Shown: in pieces, positions 1 through 9,039 of the stretch
Layout of the letters: each line of letters opens with the position of its first letter
Numbering within the stretch: the stretch's first letter is position 1
Origin: an uncultured Pelagibacteraceae bacterium
GTDB lineage: Bacteria; Pseudomonadota; Alphaproteobacteria; Pelagibacterales; Pelagibacteraceae
NCBI GenBank assembly: GCA_902603925.1
Contig: CACKWQ010000005.1
Coordinates: 1-57,332, forward strand
Length of the DNA stretch: 57,332 bases
Direction of reading: 5' to 3'
Notes under the pieces: generated by a model
What the model was told of the DNA's origin: nothing
Seen by the model: only the letters and a program-made list of their open reading frames with translations
The model's database searches: none
Translations under genes and position numbers: made by a program

Positions 1-23
1 GTGTTTATAAACCCGGATATTAA

Positions 24-641
24 ATGACAAAAAGATTAAATTCTAAACATAAAGTAGATCGAAGATTAAAGGTAAATTTGTGGGGCAGGCCTAAGAGCCC
101 ATTCAACACAAGAGCTTATCCTCCAGGTCAACACGGTCAAACTAAAAGTTCAAAACCATCAGATTACGGAATTCAATTACAAGCTAAACAAAAATTAAAA
201 TCTTACTACGGCAATATGAATGAAAGACAGTTTAGAAATGTTTATAAAAAGGCAATTATGAAAAAAGGTGACACTGCTGAGAATCTTATTGGTTTATTAG
301 AAAGAAGACTTGATGCGGTTGTTTATAGATCAAAGCTTTCAAATACTATTTTTTCTTCAAGACAACTAATAAATCATGGCCATGTAAAAGTTAATGGTAA
401 GAAAGTGAATGTTTCAAGCTATCAAGTTAAAGAGGAAGACAGTATAGAAATTAGAGATAAGTCAAAGCAGCTAGCCATTGTCGATATTGCTTTGGCAAGC
501 AAAGAAAGAGAAACACCCGAATATCTTCAGGTTGATGAAAAAAATAAAAAAGTTAAATTTGTAAGAGTGCCTAAATTTGAAGAGGTACCGTATCCAGTTA
601 CCATGGAACCAAATCTTGTAATTGAATATTATTCTAGATAA
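24..641 (+). CDS. rpsD: 30S ribosomal protein S4
   Basis: S4 is a primary 16S rRNA-binding protein that nucleates assembly of the 30S body. The 205-residue product has the usual length. It has the [16 protein letters not shown] motif after the N-terminal arm and an S4 RNA-binding domain at about residues 93-155 (RRLDAVVYR, then [13 protein letters not shown]). The N-terminal arm has no cysteines, so it is the zinc-free form. The ATG at 24 gives the standard start. The gene stands alone here; its upstream region is cut by the window edge. Its stop lies only 2 bases from the stop of the convergent grxD, leaving no room for a separate terminator. Confidence 0.97.
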   Translation: MTKRLNSKHKVDRRLKVNLWGRPKSPFNTRAYPPGQHGQTKSSKPSDYGIQLQAKQKLKSYYGNMNERQFRNVYKKAIMKKGDTAENLIGLLERRLDAVVYRSKLSNTIFSSRQLINHGHVKVNGKKVNVSSYQVKEEDSIEIRDKSKQLAIVDIALASKERETPEYLQVDEKNKKVKFVRVPKFEEVPYPVTMEPNLVIEYYSR

Positions 642-643
642 AA

Positions 644-976
644 TTATTTTTTAAACTTTATATTTTTATTTTCTAGATATTTAGCTAACTCTCCACTTTC
701 ATACATTTCTTTAATGATGTCACAACCACCGACAAATTCATTTTTAATATAAAGTTGTGGTATTGTTGGCCACTCGCTATAAGTTTTAATACCTTCCCTT
801 ATATTTTGATTATCTAAAACATTAATACCTTTAAAGTTAACTTCTAAAATTTTTAAAATATTTGTAACTGTCATCGAAAAACCACATTGTGGTAATTCTG
901 GTGTACCTTTCATAAATAAACAAACTTCGTTATTATTTATTTCATTGCTAATTAGTTCTTTAGTTTGTTGATCCAT
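644..976 (-). CDS. grxD: Monothiol glutaredoxin, Grx4/GrxD family
   Basis: This family binds a [2Fe-2S] cluster, often together with BolA, and takes part in iron-sulfur trafficking in the cytoplasm. The 110-residue protein has the CGFS active site at residues 31-34, preceded by FMKGTPE, and the TIP and GGCDI glutathione-binding motifs further on. It is the last gene of the leftward pur-bolA run and overlaps the end of bolA by 17 bases. Adjacent bolA and grxD genes are a widespread arrangement that matches their physical partnership. I see nothing unusual in the protein. Confidence 0.95.
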   Translation of the reverse strand: MDQQTKELISNEINNNEVCLFMKGTPELPQCGFSMTVTNILKILEVNFKGINVLDNQNIREGIKTYSEWPTIPQLYIKNEFVGGCDIIKEMYESGELAKYLENKNIKFKK

Positions 977-1205
977 CTTTCTCCTTTGTTCTTAAAGCTA
1001 GAGCATGTAACTCATTACCCATTTTTCCCTGTAATGAATTATATACCATCTTATGCTGCTCTATTTTAGTTTTTCCTTTAAATTGAGACGAAATGACAGT
1101 AGCTGAATAGTGATTACCATCTCCAGCTAAGTCCTGTATGTCAACAGATGCATCAGGAAACTCCATTTTTATAAGTTTCTCAATTTCCTTTAAATCCATT
1201 GCCAT
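960..1205 (-). CDS. bolA: BolA family protein
   Basis: BolA-like proteins form [2Fe-2S]-bridged heterodimers with CGFS glutaredoxins. The 81-residue product has the KH-like BolA fold signature: a GDGNHYSATV segment, then QHKMVYNSL and a C-terminal ELHALAL helix with the conserved histidine. Either the first or the third codon (ATG at 1199) could be the start; the second is closer to family length. The gene shares one base with the end of purL and overlaps grxD downstream, so translational coupling is likely. Confidence 0.92.
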   Translation of the reverse strand: MAMDLKEIEKLIKMEFPDASVDIQDLAGDGNHYSATVISSQFKGKTKIEQHKMVYNSLQGKMGNELHALALRTKEKDGSTN

Positions 1206-3397
1206 TAGTTTACCATATACTTTTTAAGCCAATTTTTGTAGCAATCTCTTAACACATCAATATCTATATCAAATTCCTCATTTAATTTTAAAGTATTTTT
1301 TTCAACAATGCCTAAAATGTCATAGTGAACTGAGTTTTCTTTTAATATCTTTTCAACATTATTCAACTTTGAACTATCTATTTCAACTAAATAGCGACCC
1401 TGATCTTCTCCAAAAAAATAATTAAACTTATTTAATAGTCCTTTTGGAGGTTTGATTGTTATACCTTTATTTCCTTTGATGCACATTTTAGCGATTGCGG
1501 TTAATATGCCTCCAACCGATATATCGTGGCATGCCATAATAAGTTCCTCTTTCATAAGTCTTAGAACGGTCTCACCATTATTTTTTTCATTAAATAGATT
1601 AATTTCAGGAGGAGGACCTTTTTTTTCGAGCAGTATCATTCTTGCAAAAACACTTTGTTCGATATGACCTTCAGTTTTACCAATAACAAGGATTGTATTT
1701 TTTTCTTTTTTCAAATCCATTGAAATCATATTTTTATAATTTTCTAACAAACCAACGCCCCCAATTGACGGCGTGGGCTTAATTCCTTTGTCTTTTGTTT
1801 CGTTATAAAAAGATACATTACCTGAAACTACAGGAAAATTTAGATACTTTGAGGCTTCAGAAATACCACTCACACATTCAACAAACTCACCCATATTTTT
1901 TTCCTTTTCGGGGTTTCCAAAATTTAAACAATTTGTAATTGCCATTGGTTTTGCACCTACAGATATTAAGTTTCTCCAACTTTCACAAACTACTTGTTTA
2001 CCTCCAGTTAAGGGGTGAGAAAAGCAATATACAGCAGAAGAGTCTATACATGCAGCAACTGCTTTATTAGTTCCATGAACTCTAACAACACCGGCATCTC
2101 CTCCAGGTTTTTGTATAGTATCTCCCATAACGGTATGGTCGTATTGTTCCCATATCCATTTTTTTTCACAAATATTTGGATTTGATAAAATTTTTTTAAG
2201 ACAATTTTCTAACTTAAGAGACTTGAATATATCTTTTTTAAAATTTATTTTTTGTGGTAATTTAATTTTTTTCCATTTTCGATCATATATTGGTGCATTT
2301 TCTGCTAAAAAATCAATGGGAATTTCAGCAACTTTCTTTTTATTAAAAATCAATTCTAAATTTTTTGAGTTGGTAGTCTTTCCAATAACTGCAAAATCTA
2401 AATTCCATTTATCAAATATTGCTTTAGCACTATTTTCTTTTCCATTTTCTAAAATTATTAACATTCGTTCTTGGCTTTCTGAAAGCATTATTTCATAGGG
2501 TGTCATATTTTCTTCTCTACAAGGAACTTTGCTAAGATCTAATTCTATACCAAGTTTACCTTTTGAAGCCATTTCAACACTTGAAGATGTTAGTCCTGCA
2601 GCGCCCATATCCTGAATTGAAATGATAGAGTCTTCTTTCATCAACTCTAAACAGGCTTCTAAAAGTAATTTTTCTGTGAAGGGATCTCCTACTTGAACAG
2701 TAGGTTTTTTTTCCTCAATCTTGTCATCAAATATAGCCGATGCCATACTCGCCCCATGAATTCCGTCTCTGCCTGTTTTTGAGCCCACATAAATCACAGG
2801 TTTGTTTAAGCCTGCTGCTTTTGAATAGAATATTTTGTTTTTATTAACTAATCCGAGTGTCATTGCGTTTACCAATATATTTCCATTATAAGATTCATCG
2901 AAATTTGTTTGACCTGCTATTGTTGGGACTCCAATACAATTACCATAGCCTCCAATACCCTTTACGACACCTCTTAATAAATTCTTTGTTTTTTTATTTT
3001 GTGTTGAACCAAAGTGAATTGAGTTAAGATTTGCAATTGGTCTTGCGCCCATAGTAAAAACATCTCTCATAATTCCACCAACACCGGTTGCTGCGCCTTG
3101 ATATGGTTCAATAAACGATGGATGATTATGACTTTCAATTTTAAATACTATCGCGTCATCATCACCTATATCAATTACTCCTGCATTTTCACCAGGTCCT
3201 TGGATTACTTGAGATCCCTTGGTATGTAAATTTTTAAGATGCTTTCTTGACGATTTATATGAACAATGCTCGTTCCACATTGCAGAAAATATGGCAAGTT
3301 CAGTTAAATTAGGCTTTCTTTTTAAAAGCTCATTAATTTTTTTAAATTCCTCTTTAGTTAAACCATGATCAACGGCAATTTGCTCATTTACTTCCAT
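1205..3397 (-). CDS. purL: Phosphoribosylformylglycinamidine synthase, large subunit
   Basis: PurL is the synthetase subunit that converts FGAR, ATP and glutamine-derived ammonia to FGAM in purine synthesis. At 730 residues this is the small PurL type, which works with separate PurS and PurQ, both encoded just upstream. Visible signatures are NEHCSYKSS with the catalytic His at about residue 44, the ESHNHPS and GAATGVGG nucleotide-binding segments, and [11 protein letters not shown]. It overlaps purQ and bolA by one base each. Order and overlaps indicate a single leftward operon. Confidence 0.97.
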   Translation of the reverse strand: MEVNEQIAVDHGLTKEEFKKINELLKRKPNLTELAIFSAMWNEHCSYKSSRKHLKNLHTKGSQVIQGPGENAGVIDIGDDDAIVFKIESHNHPSFIEPYQGAATGVGGIMRDVFTMGARPIANLNSIHFGSTQNKKTKNLLRGVVKGIGGYGNCIGVPTIAGQTNFDESYNGNILVNAMTLGLVNKNKIFYSKAAGLNKPVIYVGSKTGRDGIHGASMASAIFDDKIEEKKPTVQVGDPFTEKLLLEACLELMKEDSIISIQDMGAAGLTSSSVEMASKGKLGIELDLSKVPCREENMTPYEIMLSESQERMLIILENGKENSAKAIFDKWNLDFAVIGKTTNSKNLELIFNKKKVAEIPIDFLAENAPIYDRKWKKIKLPQKINFKKDIFKSLKLENCLKKILSNPNICEKKWIWEQYDHTVMGDTIQKPGGDAGVVRVHGTNKAVAACIDSSAVYCFSHPLTGGKQVVCESWRNLISVGAKPMAITNCLNFGNPEKEKNMGEFVECVSGISEASKYLNFPVVSGNVSFYNETKDKGIKPTPSIGGVGLLENYKNMISMDLKKEKNTILVIGKTEGHIEQSVFARMILLEKKGPPPEINLFNEKNNGETVLRLMKEELIMACHDISVGGILTAIAKMCIKGNKGITIKPPKGLLNKFNYFFGEDQGRYLVEIDSSKLNNVEKILKENSVHYDILGIVEKNTLKLNEEFDIDIDVLRDCYKNWLKKYMVN

Positions 3398-4080
3398 TAT
3401 TTTGAATTATTCATTAAATTTTCAAAAAATATTGAGCCATCTTCTCCTGATAAATGCTTATCAATCATTCTTTCTGGATGAGGCATCATTCCTAAAACAT
3501 TTTTTTCTTTATTAAATACTCCTGCTATATTTTTTAATGCACCGTTTGGATTGTATTCATTGTCCTCAAGACCATCAGAACTACAATATGTTAGAGCAAT
3601 TTGGTTATTATTATTAATAATTTTTAGTTCCTCTTCTGAGCAAAAGTAATTACCTTCATTATGAGCTATATGAAATTCTAAAACATCTTTTTTAATATCT
3701 TTAAAGTACTGATTATTTTTATCATTAATCTTTACATGAATATTTCTGCAAATAAAATTTAAATACTTATTACGCTGCAAAACACCAGGGAGCAAACCTG
3801 TTTCCGTTAAAATTTGAAATCCATTACAAATACCTAACACTAAACCACCAGAATTAGCAAAATCAATTACAGATTTAATAATTTTCGATTTTCCTGCGAT
3901 ACTCCCACACCTTAAATAATCACCATAAGAAAATCCACCAGGCAGAACAACCAAATCACATTTTGGTAAAGTTGCATCATTATGCCAAATCATAAGGTTT
4001 TTAAAGCCATATTTTGTAAGTGCTACATCCATATCTCTGTCACAATTTGATCCTGGAAAGATAATTACTGCAGATCTCAT
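3397..4080 (-). CDS. purQ: Phosphoribosylformylglycinamidine synthase, glutaminase subunit
   Basis: PurQ is the class I glutamine amidotransferase that supplies ammonia to PurL. The 227-residue product has the nucleophile in GICNG (Cys85) and the His/Glu pair in PHPERM (about residues 201 and 203), completing the triad. The oxyanion strand is seen as LPGGFSYGD. It lies between purS (3-base gap) and purL (1-base overlap). The product is full length and nothing is missing. Confidence 0.97.
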   Translation of the reverse strand: MRSAVIIFPGSNCDRDMDVALTKYGFKNLMIWHNDATLPKCDLVVLPGGFSYGDYLRCGSIAGKSKIIKSVIDFANSGGLVLGICNGFQILTETGLLPGVLQRNKYLNFICRNIHVKINDKNNQYFKDIKKDVLEFHIAHNEGNYFCSEEELKIINNNNQIALTYCSSDGLEDNEYNPNGALKNIAGVFNKEKNVLGMMPHPERMIDKHLSGEDGSIFFENLMNNSK

Positions 4081-4083
4081 TAA

Positions 4084-4317
4084 TTATAAAATTTTGTAAT
4101 CCTCTATAACTAAATTCGCTAAAAGTTTTTTACACATTTCATCAACTTTATTTTTTGCTTTTACTTCATCAGTTTCGTTGGTTTCAATATCAAAATATTT
4201 ACCCTGTCTAACATCTTTTACATCTAAAAATCCCATGCCATTTAGCGTTTGTTGAATTGCTTTGCCTTGAGGGTCAAGTACTCCACTTTTAAGAGTAACA
4301 ATTATTTTAATCTTCAT
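4084..4317 (-). CDS. purS: Phosphoribosylformylglycinamidine synthase subunit PurS
   Basis: PurS is the small structural subunit that bridges PurQ and PurL in the three-part FGAM synthetase. The 77-residue product has the typical opening of a basic strand followed by GVLDPQGKAIQQTL and the GF..V.DVRQGKYF segment. It overlaps the end of purC by 4 bases, which suggests coupled translation. Its presence explains why purL is of the short type. Confidence 0.95.
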   Translation of the reverse strand: MKIKIIVTLKSGVLDPQGKAIQQTLNGMGFLDVKDVRQGKYFDIETNETDEVKAKNKVDEMCKKLLANLVIEDYKIL

Positions 4318-5102
4318 TTATTTTTCTTCAATTTAACTGATCTTGGTTTAGGAAACTTAATAGTTCTTATATTAGATTCTTCGTGTAAAATCCCTAATCT
4401 TCTAGCCACATCTTGATAAGCTTCCATAACGTTACCTAAATTATTTCTAAATCTATCCTTATCAAGTTTCTTATCTGAGGATATATCCCACAATCTGCAG
4501 GTATCAGGACTAATTTCATCTGCTAATATTACTTCTTTTTTACCATTATTTTTATATCTTCCAAATTCAACTTTAAAGTCTACTAATTTAATACCAATGC
4601 CCCTAAACATTCCGATCATAAAATCGTTCATTCTAAGTAGATATTTATCAATTTTTTCAATTTCCTTTTTTGAGGCCCAGTTAAATGCAAATATATGCTC
4701 TTTTGATATTAAAGGATCTCCTAATTCATCTTTTTTATAACAATACTCTATTAATGGGTTTTCTAAAATTGTTCCATCTTCAATGTCCAATCTTTTAGTT
4801 AAAGATCCAGTTGCAATATTTCTTACAATAAATTCTATTGGTATAATCTCTACAAATTTTATTAATTGTTCTCTCATATTAATTCTTTTAACTAGATGGT
4901 TTTTAATTCCAACCTGGCCAAGGTAATTTAAAATATGTTCTGATATTCTATTATTTAAAATTCCTTTACCATCTATTTTCATCTTTTTTTTGTTGTTAAA
5001 TGCTGTTGCATCATCCTTAAAATGCTGAATTACTAAATTTTTTTCGTTTGTAGAAAAAATTATTTTGGCCTTACCTTCGTATAATTTTTTGCCTTTTTTC
5101 AT
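4314..5102 (-). CDS. purC: SAICAR synthetase
   Basis: PurC ligates aspartate to CAIR to make SAICAR, using ATP. The 262-residue protein opens with KLYEGKAKIIF, the family's nucleotide-binding start, and contains the VRNIATGSL segment and the LADEISPDTCR signature at about residues 192-202. It shares one base with purB upstream and 4 bases with purS downstream. A Lys-rich tail of about 10 residues ends the protein. Confidence 0.97.
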   Translation of the reverse strand: MKKGKKLYEGKAKIIFSTNEKNLVIQHFKDDATAFNNKKKMKIDGKGILNNRISEHILNYLGQVGIKNHLVKRINMREQLIKFVEIIPIEFIVRNIATGSLTKRLDIEDGTILENPLIEYCYKKDELGDPLISKEHIFAFNWASKKEIEKIDKYLLRMNDFMIGMFRGIGIKLVDFKVEFGRYKNNGKKEVILADEISPDTCRLWDISSDKKLDKDRFRNNLGNVMEAYQDVARRLGILHEESNIRTIKFPKPRSVKLKKNK

Positions 5103-6394
5103 TATTCGAATACTCTTTTGAATATGTAGTTAACATTTCGTAAATGTTTATCGTAATTAAAAATTTTATTAATTTGTTTTGAACTTAATCTATTTGTAAT
5201 CGTTTTATCTTCCTTCAATAATTTAATTAGATCAATCTTATTTGCTAAACTTTTTTTTGCATGGCTTTGTACTAATTTGTAAGCCTTTTCTCTAGACATG
5301 CCAGATTTAGTTATTTCTAACATAATTTCTTGTGAAAATACTAAACCACGTGTTAAATTTAAATTTTCTAACATTTTTTTTGGGTACACAATCATTTTAT
5401 CTAAAAGATTGGCTAATCTTACTAATGCGAAATCTAAAGTTATGTTAGCATCGGGACCGATACTTCTTTCAACACTCGAGTGAGATATATCTCTCTCATG
5501 CCACAGAGCTACATTTTCTAATGCCGGCACAACATGTCCTCTAACTATTCTAGCTAAACCTGTTAAATTTTCAGACAGGATAGGATTTTTTTTATGTGGC
5601 ATTGCAGATGAACCTTTTTGGTCCTTCGAAAAAAATTCTTGTAATTCATAAACTTCTGATCTTTGAAGATGTCTAATTTCTGTTGCAACTCTCTCAACCG
5701 AGCTAGCAATGATTCCTAAGGTGGAAAAATATTGAGCATGTCTATCTCTTGGAATTATTTGAGTAGAAATTGGCTCCGGTTTTAATTTTAATTTTTTTGC
5801 AACATATATCTCAATTTTCGGACTTATGTTCGCATAAGTTCCAACTGCACCTGATATTGAACAAGTAGAAATATTGTTTATTGCATGCACCAATCTTTCT
5901 TTATTTCTTTTAAATTCTGAATAAAAAGATGCAAGTTTCAGACCAAAAGTGATTGGTTCTGCATGAATGCCATGACTTCTGCCAATACAAGGTGTCATTT
6001 TATATTTCTTTGCTTTTTTTCTTAAAACTTGAAGAATCTTATCAATATCCTCTAATAAAATCTTTCCTGACTGAGCTAGTTGAATATTTAATGAAGTATC
6101 CAATATATCTGAGGAAGTCATGCCTTGATGTAAATATCTTGCTTTAATTCCAGCTTGTTCAGTAATTGATGTTAAAAAAGCTATAACGTCGTGCTTAACC
6201 TTAGACTCTATTTGATGAATTCTTTTTACTTTTATTTTGCTTTTTTTCTTAACTATCGCTGCAACACCCCTAGGTATAACTTTATACTTTTCCATTGCCT
6301 CTGCTGAAGCTAGTTCAACATCTAACCAAATCTTATATTTGTTTTCCTCTGACCAAATATTTTTAAGTTTTTTTCTAGAGTATCTTTCAATCAT
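5102..6394 (-). CDS. purB: Adenylosuccinate lyase
   Basis: PurB performs two eliminations of fumarate: SAICAR to AICAR, and adenylosuccinate to AMP. The 430-residue protein belongs to the fumarase/aspartase superfamily. The loop signature SSAMPHKKNP is present at about residues 262-272, as are the MTSSDILDT segment and the GRSHGIHAEP motif with the acid/base histidine. It sits directly after map (1-base overlap) and before purC. Adjacency to purC is common in alphaproteobacteria. Confidence 0.97.
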   Translation of the reverse strand: MIERYSRKKLKNIWSEENKYKIWLDVELASAEAMEKYKVIPRGVAAIVKKKSKIKVKRIHQIESKVKHDVIAFLTSITEQAGIKARYLHQGMTSSDILDTSLNIQLAQSGKILLEDIDKILQVLRKKAKKYKMTPCIGRSHGIHAEPITFGLKLASFYSEFKRNKERLVHAINNISTCSISGAVGTYANISPKIEIYVAKKLKLKPEPISTQIIPRDRHAQYFSTLGIIASSVERVATEIRHLQRSEVYELQEFFSKDQKGSSAMPHKKNPILSENLTGLARIVRGHVVPALENVALWHERDISHSSVERSIGPDANITLDFALVRLANLLDKMIVYPKKMLENLNLTRGLVFSQEIMLEITKSGMSREKAYKLVQSHAKKSLANKIDLIKLLKEDKTITNRLSSKQINKIFNYDKHLRNVNYIFKRVFE

Positions 6395-7170
6395 TAATTA
6401 TATGGAGGCTTTAAATAACCTTTAACAGATTCTGTGAAAATTTCATATCCGTTATCTTTTATACCAACAGTATGTTCAAATTGTGCAGATAAAGACTTGT
6501 CTTTCGAAACAGCCGTCCAACCATCTTCTAAAATTTTAACATCATATTTACCTGAATTAATCATAGGCTCTATTGTAAATGTCATACCAGGTTCTAATGT
6601 TGTGCCTGTATTTTTTTTTCCATAATGAAGAATATTTGGCGGCTCATGAAATTTATCACCAATACCATGTCCACAAAAATCTCTGACAACTGAAAAACCT
6701 TTTTGTTCTACATAGCTTTGGATCTCATTTCCAATATCACCCAGTTTAATACCTGGTTTTAAAATCTTAATTGATCGCATTAAAGATTCATAAGTAGCAT
6801 CAATTAAATTTTGGGCCTTAACTGAGATTTTGCCTATAGAATACATTCTGCTTGTATCTCCATAAAAACCGTTCACAATTGTAGTGACATCAACATTTAA
6901 AATGTCTCCTTCCTCTAAAACTCGTTCACTAGGAATACCGTGACAAATCACATGATTTAATGAAGTGCACAAAGATTTTTCAAAACCTCTATAGTAAAGT
7001 GGCGCGGAATGTCCGCCATGATCTTGAATAAACTCATAGCCAAGTTTGTCTATTTTATTTGTAGTTACACCCTCTTTGATTTCGTTTGTTAGCATATCTA
7101 AAGTTTTAGATGCTAGACTTCCTGCAATCTTCATTTTTTCAAATTTTTCCTTAAAATCAGTCATTAACAA
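6394..7170 (-). CDS. map: Methionine aminopeptidase, type I
   Basis: This enzyme removes the initiator methionine from nascent proteins and uses two divalent metals. The 258-residue product has the expected ligand set: two aspartates in the NVDVTTIVNGFYGDTSRM region, His in CGHGIGDKFHEPP, Glu in FTIEPM, and Glu in QFEHTV near the end. There is no N-terminal zinc-finger extension. The third codon (ATG at 7164) is an equally possible start. Its first 14 bases overlap the end of sfsA, and it abuts purB, so it belongs to the leftward run. Confidence 0.96.
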   Translation of the reverse strand: MLMTDFKEKFEKMKIAGSLASKTLDMLTNEIKEGVTTNKIDKLGYEFIQDHGGHSAPLYYRGFEKSLCTSLNHVICHGIPSERVLEEGDILNVDVTTIVNGFYGDTSRMYSIGKISVKAQNLIDATYESLMRSIKILKPGIKLGDIGNEIQSYVEQKGFSVVRDFCGHGIGDKFHEPPNILHYGKKNTGTTLEPGMTFTIEPMINSGKYDVKILEDGWTAVSKDKSLSAQFEHTVGIKDNGYEIFTESVKGYLKPPYN

Positions 7171-7855
7171 TTTTTACTTTTTTATTTACTCTTATTTCTT
7201 TTGGTCCAATTTTACAATTGTAAGCAATAAAATTTACACCAAAATTTTTAGCATTTTTGTAATTTTCATAATACTCTTTGTCTATATCTCTAGCTATTTT
7301 AAAGTATTTACAATTACTGATTTGTACTAAAAATAGTACGTAGCACTTATAACCCTTTTTCGTTGCCTCAATTAAAGTATTTATATGTTTGCTACCTCGG
7401 GTAGTAATCGCATCAGGAAATTCGGAATTTCTTCCATCACGAATTAATGTAACATTTTTTACTTCGATGAATGTTTTTTGATTTTTTTTGTTAATTAAAA
7501 AATCGAAACGTGTCTCTTTATTATAAAATACTTCTGCTTTTATTTTATCTAAATTTTTAAATTCTTTGAAACTATTATTGTGAAGACCCTCAAATACAAT
7601 TTTATTTGCTAGATGAGTATTAATACCTATTAAATTATTTTTTATTTTTAAAATTTCTAACGTAAATTTTAGTTTTCTTTTTGGATCATCATTTTTAGAA
7701 ACCCATGCGTCGTTATTTTCGTTTAATAATCCCATCATTGATCCAGTATTTGGACAATGTGCAGTTATGGTGCTTTTATTTACTTTAACATCTGCAAAAA
7801 ACCTTTTATATCTTTTCACAAATTTGCCTTTAATTAAAGCTTTGGTAAATTTCAT
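7157..7855 (-). CDS. sfsA: SfsA family protein (sugar fermentation stimulation protein homologue)
   Basis: The 232-residue product matches the SfsA family, whose members combine an OB-like N-terminal domain with a nuclease-like C-terminal domain; the physiological role is not settled. Visible signatures are KFVKRYKRFFADV at the start, the AHCPNTGSM motif, FDFLI, FIEVKNVTL, FPDA..TRG and KHI. The FIEVKN stretch resembles the PD-(D/E)xK nuclease core. It is the first gene of the leftward run that continues to grxD. It diverges from the CinA-like gene with only 23 bases between start codons. Confidence 0.93.
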   Translation of the reverse strand: MKFTKALIKGKFVKRYKRFFADVKVNKSTITAHCPNTGSMMGLLNENNDAWVSKNDDPKRKLKFTLEILKIKNNLIGINTHLANKIVFEGLHNNSFKEFKNLDKIKAEVFYNKETRFDFLINKKNQKTFIEVKNVTLIRDGRNSEFPDAITTRGSKHINTLIEATKKGYKCYVLFLVQISNCKYFKIARDIDKEYYENYKNAKNFGVNFIAYNCKIGPKEIRVNKKVKIVND

Positions 7856-7878
7856 TAATTAAAAATATATATATTTAA

Positions 7879-8631
7879 ATGAATAAAAACTCAAAATTTA
7901 ATGCTGCTATTTTAATTATTGGTAACGAAATATTGTCTGGAAGAACGCAAGATACCAATACAAGCACTATAGCAAAATGGCTGAATTCTTTAGGTGTCAA
8001 GGTTGAGGAGGTTAGAGTTATCCCCGATGTAGAAAAAACTATAATTAGTTCAGTTAATCTATTAAGAAAAAACTATAATTATGTTTTTACATCAGGAGGC
8101 ATCGGACCAACTCACGATGATATAACTTCTGAGTCTATTTCAAAGGCATTCAACTTATCTTATGAAAAACATGAGGAGGGTTATAAAATTCTTGAAGCCT
8201 ATTATAAGCCGGGAGAATTCAATGATGGTAGACAAAAAATGATTTGGATGCCAAAAGGCGCTAAACTTATTCTTAACCCAACAAGTGGTGCACCCGGTTT
8301 TAACGTTGAAAATGTATTTGTTCTACCAGGAGTCCCATCAATTTTGAAATCCATGCTCGGTGGTTTGAAAAATCAAATTATTGGAGGAAAACCAATAATA
8401 AGCAAAACAATTAGCCTTAGAACTTTCGAAAGTCACATAGCAGACTCCTTAACAAATGTACAAAACAAGTTTCAAGATGTTGAGATAGGTAGCTATCCTT
8501 TTTTTCAAGCAGGTAAACTTGGTGTATCAATAGTAATTAGGTCTGATGATCCAAATGAAATCGACAAATGCTGTTATGATATTTTTGATTTTGTTAAGAG
8601 TAAAAATATAGAAATAGTCAATAGGGATTAA
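7879..8631 (+). CDS. CinA-type molybdopterin-binding domain protein
   Basis: The 250-residue protein is a MoCF/MoaB-type domain like the N-terminal half of CinA: IIGNEILSGRTQDTN at about residues 13-27 and SGGIGPTHDD at 72-81. The C-terminal pyridine-nucleotide deamidase domain of full CinA is absent, so it belongs to the short CinA-like (YfkL-type) group. The natural substrate is unclear; COG1058 proteins have been linked to pyrophosphatase activity on nucleotide derivatives. The stop codon abuts the start of the next gene, suggesting a two-gene unit. Confidence 0.87.
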   Translation: MNKNSKFNAAILIIGNEILSGRTQDTNTSTIAKWLNSLGVKVEEVRVIPDVEKTIISSVNLLRKNYNYVFTSGGIGPTHDDITSESISKAFNLSYEKHEEGYKILEAYYKPGEFNDGRQKMIWMPKGAKLILNPTSGAPGFNVENVFVLPGVPSILKSMLGGLKNQIIGGKPIISKTISLRTFESHIADSLTNVQNKFQDVEIGSYPFFQAGKLGVSIVIRSDDPNEIDKCCYDIFDFVKSKNIEIVNRD

Positions 8632-9039
8632 ATGTTTTATTTTGCTTACGGAAGCAATTTACACCATCAACAGATGAAGAGAAGATGTTCAGACTCTATT
8701 TTTATTAAAAAATTTATTTTGGAAAATCATCTTTTAACTTTTAGGAGTCCTTATAAAGTTGCAGATATCAATGAGAAAAAAGGCTCATTTGTACCTGGCG
8801 CTTTGTATGAGATATCTAAAAGTGATGAAAAAAAGTTAGATAGATATGAGGATTATCCAATATTATATAAAAAAAAATATTTTAAGATAAATAATATGAA
8901 AATAATGACTTATTTTATGAATAGTAATTCTTCTTTCAAATACCCATCTACAAAATACTTAAATACAATAATACAAGGCTACAAAGATTGTAATTTAGAT
9001 AAAAATTATTTATTTAAAATACTAATGAAAAAATTTTAA
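8632..9039 (+). CDS. Gamma-glutamylcyclotransferase-like protein
   Basis: The 135-residue product has the GGCT fold signatures: an opening FAYGSNL at residues 4-10 that forms the substrate-binding loop, VPGALYEIS in the middle, and a KLDRYEDYP..Y segment. Family members convert gamma-glutamyl compounds to 5-oxoproline, but substrates vary and cannot be told from sequence alone. It starts immediately after the CinA-like gene. Its 3' end overlaps the convergent glycoside phosphorylase gene by 4 bases. Confidence 0.82.
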   Translation: MFYFAYGSNLHHQQMKRRCSDSIFIKKFILENHLLTFRSPYKVADINEKKGSFVPGALYEISKSDEKKLDRYEDYPILYKKKYFKINNMKIMTYFMNSNSSFKYPSTKYLNTIIQGYKDCNLDKNYLFKILMKKF

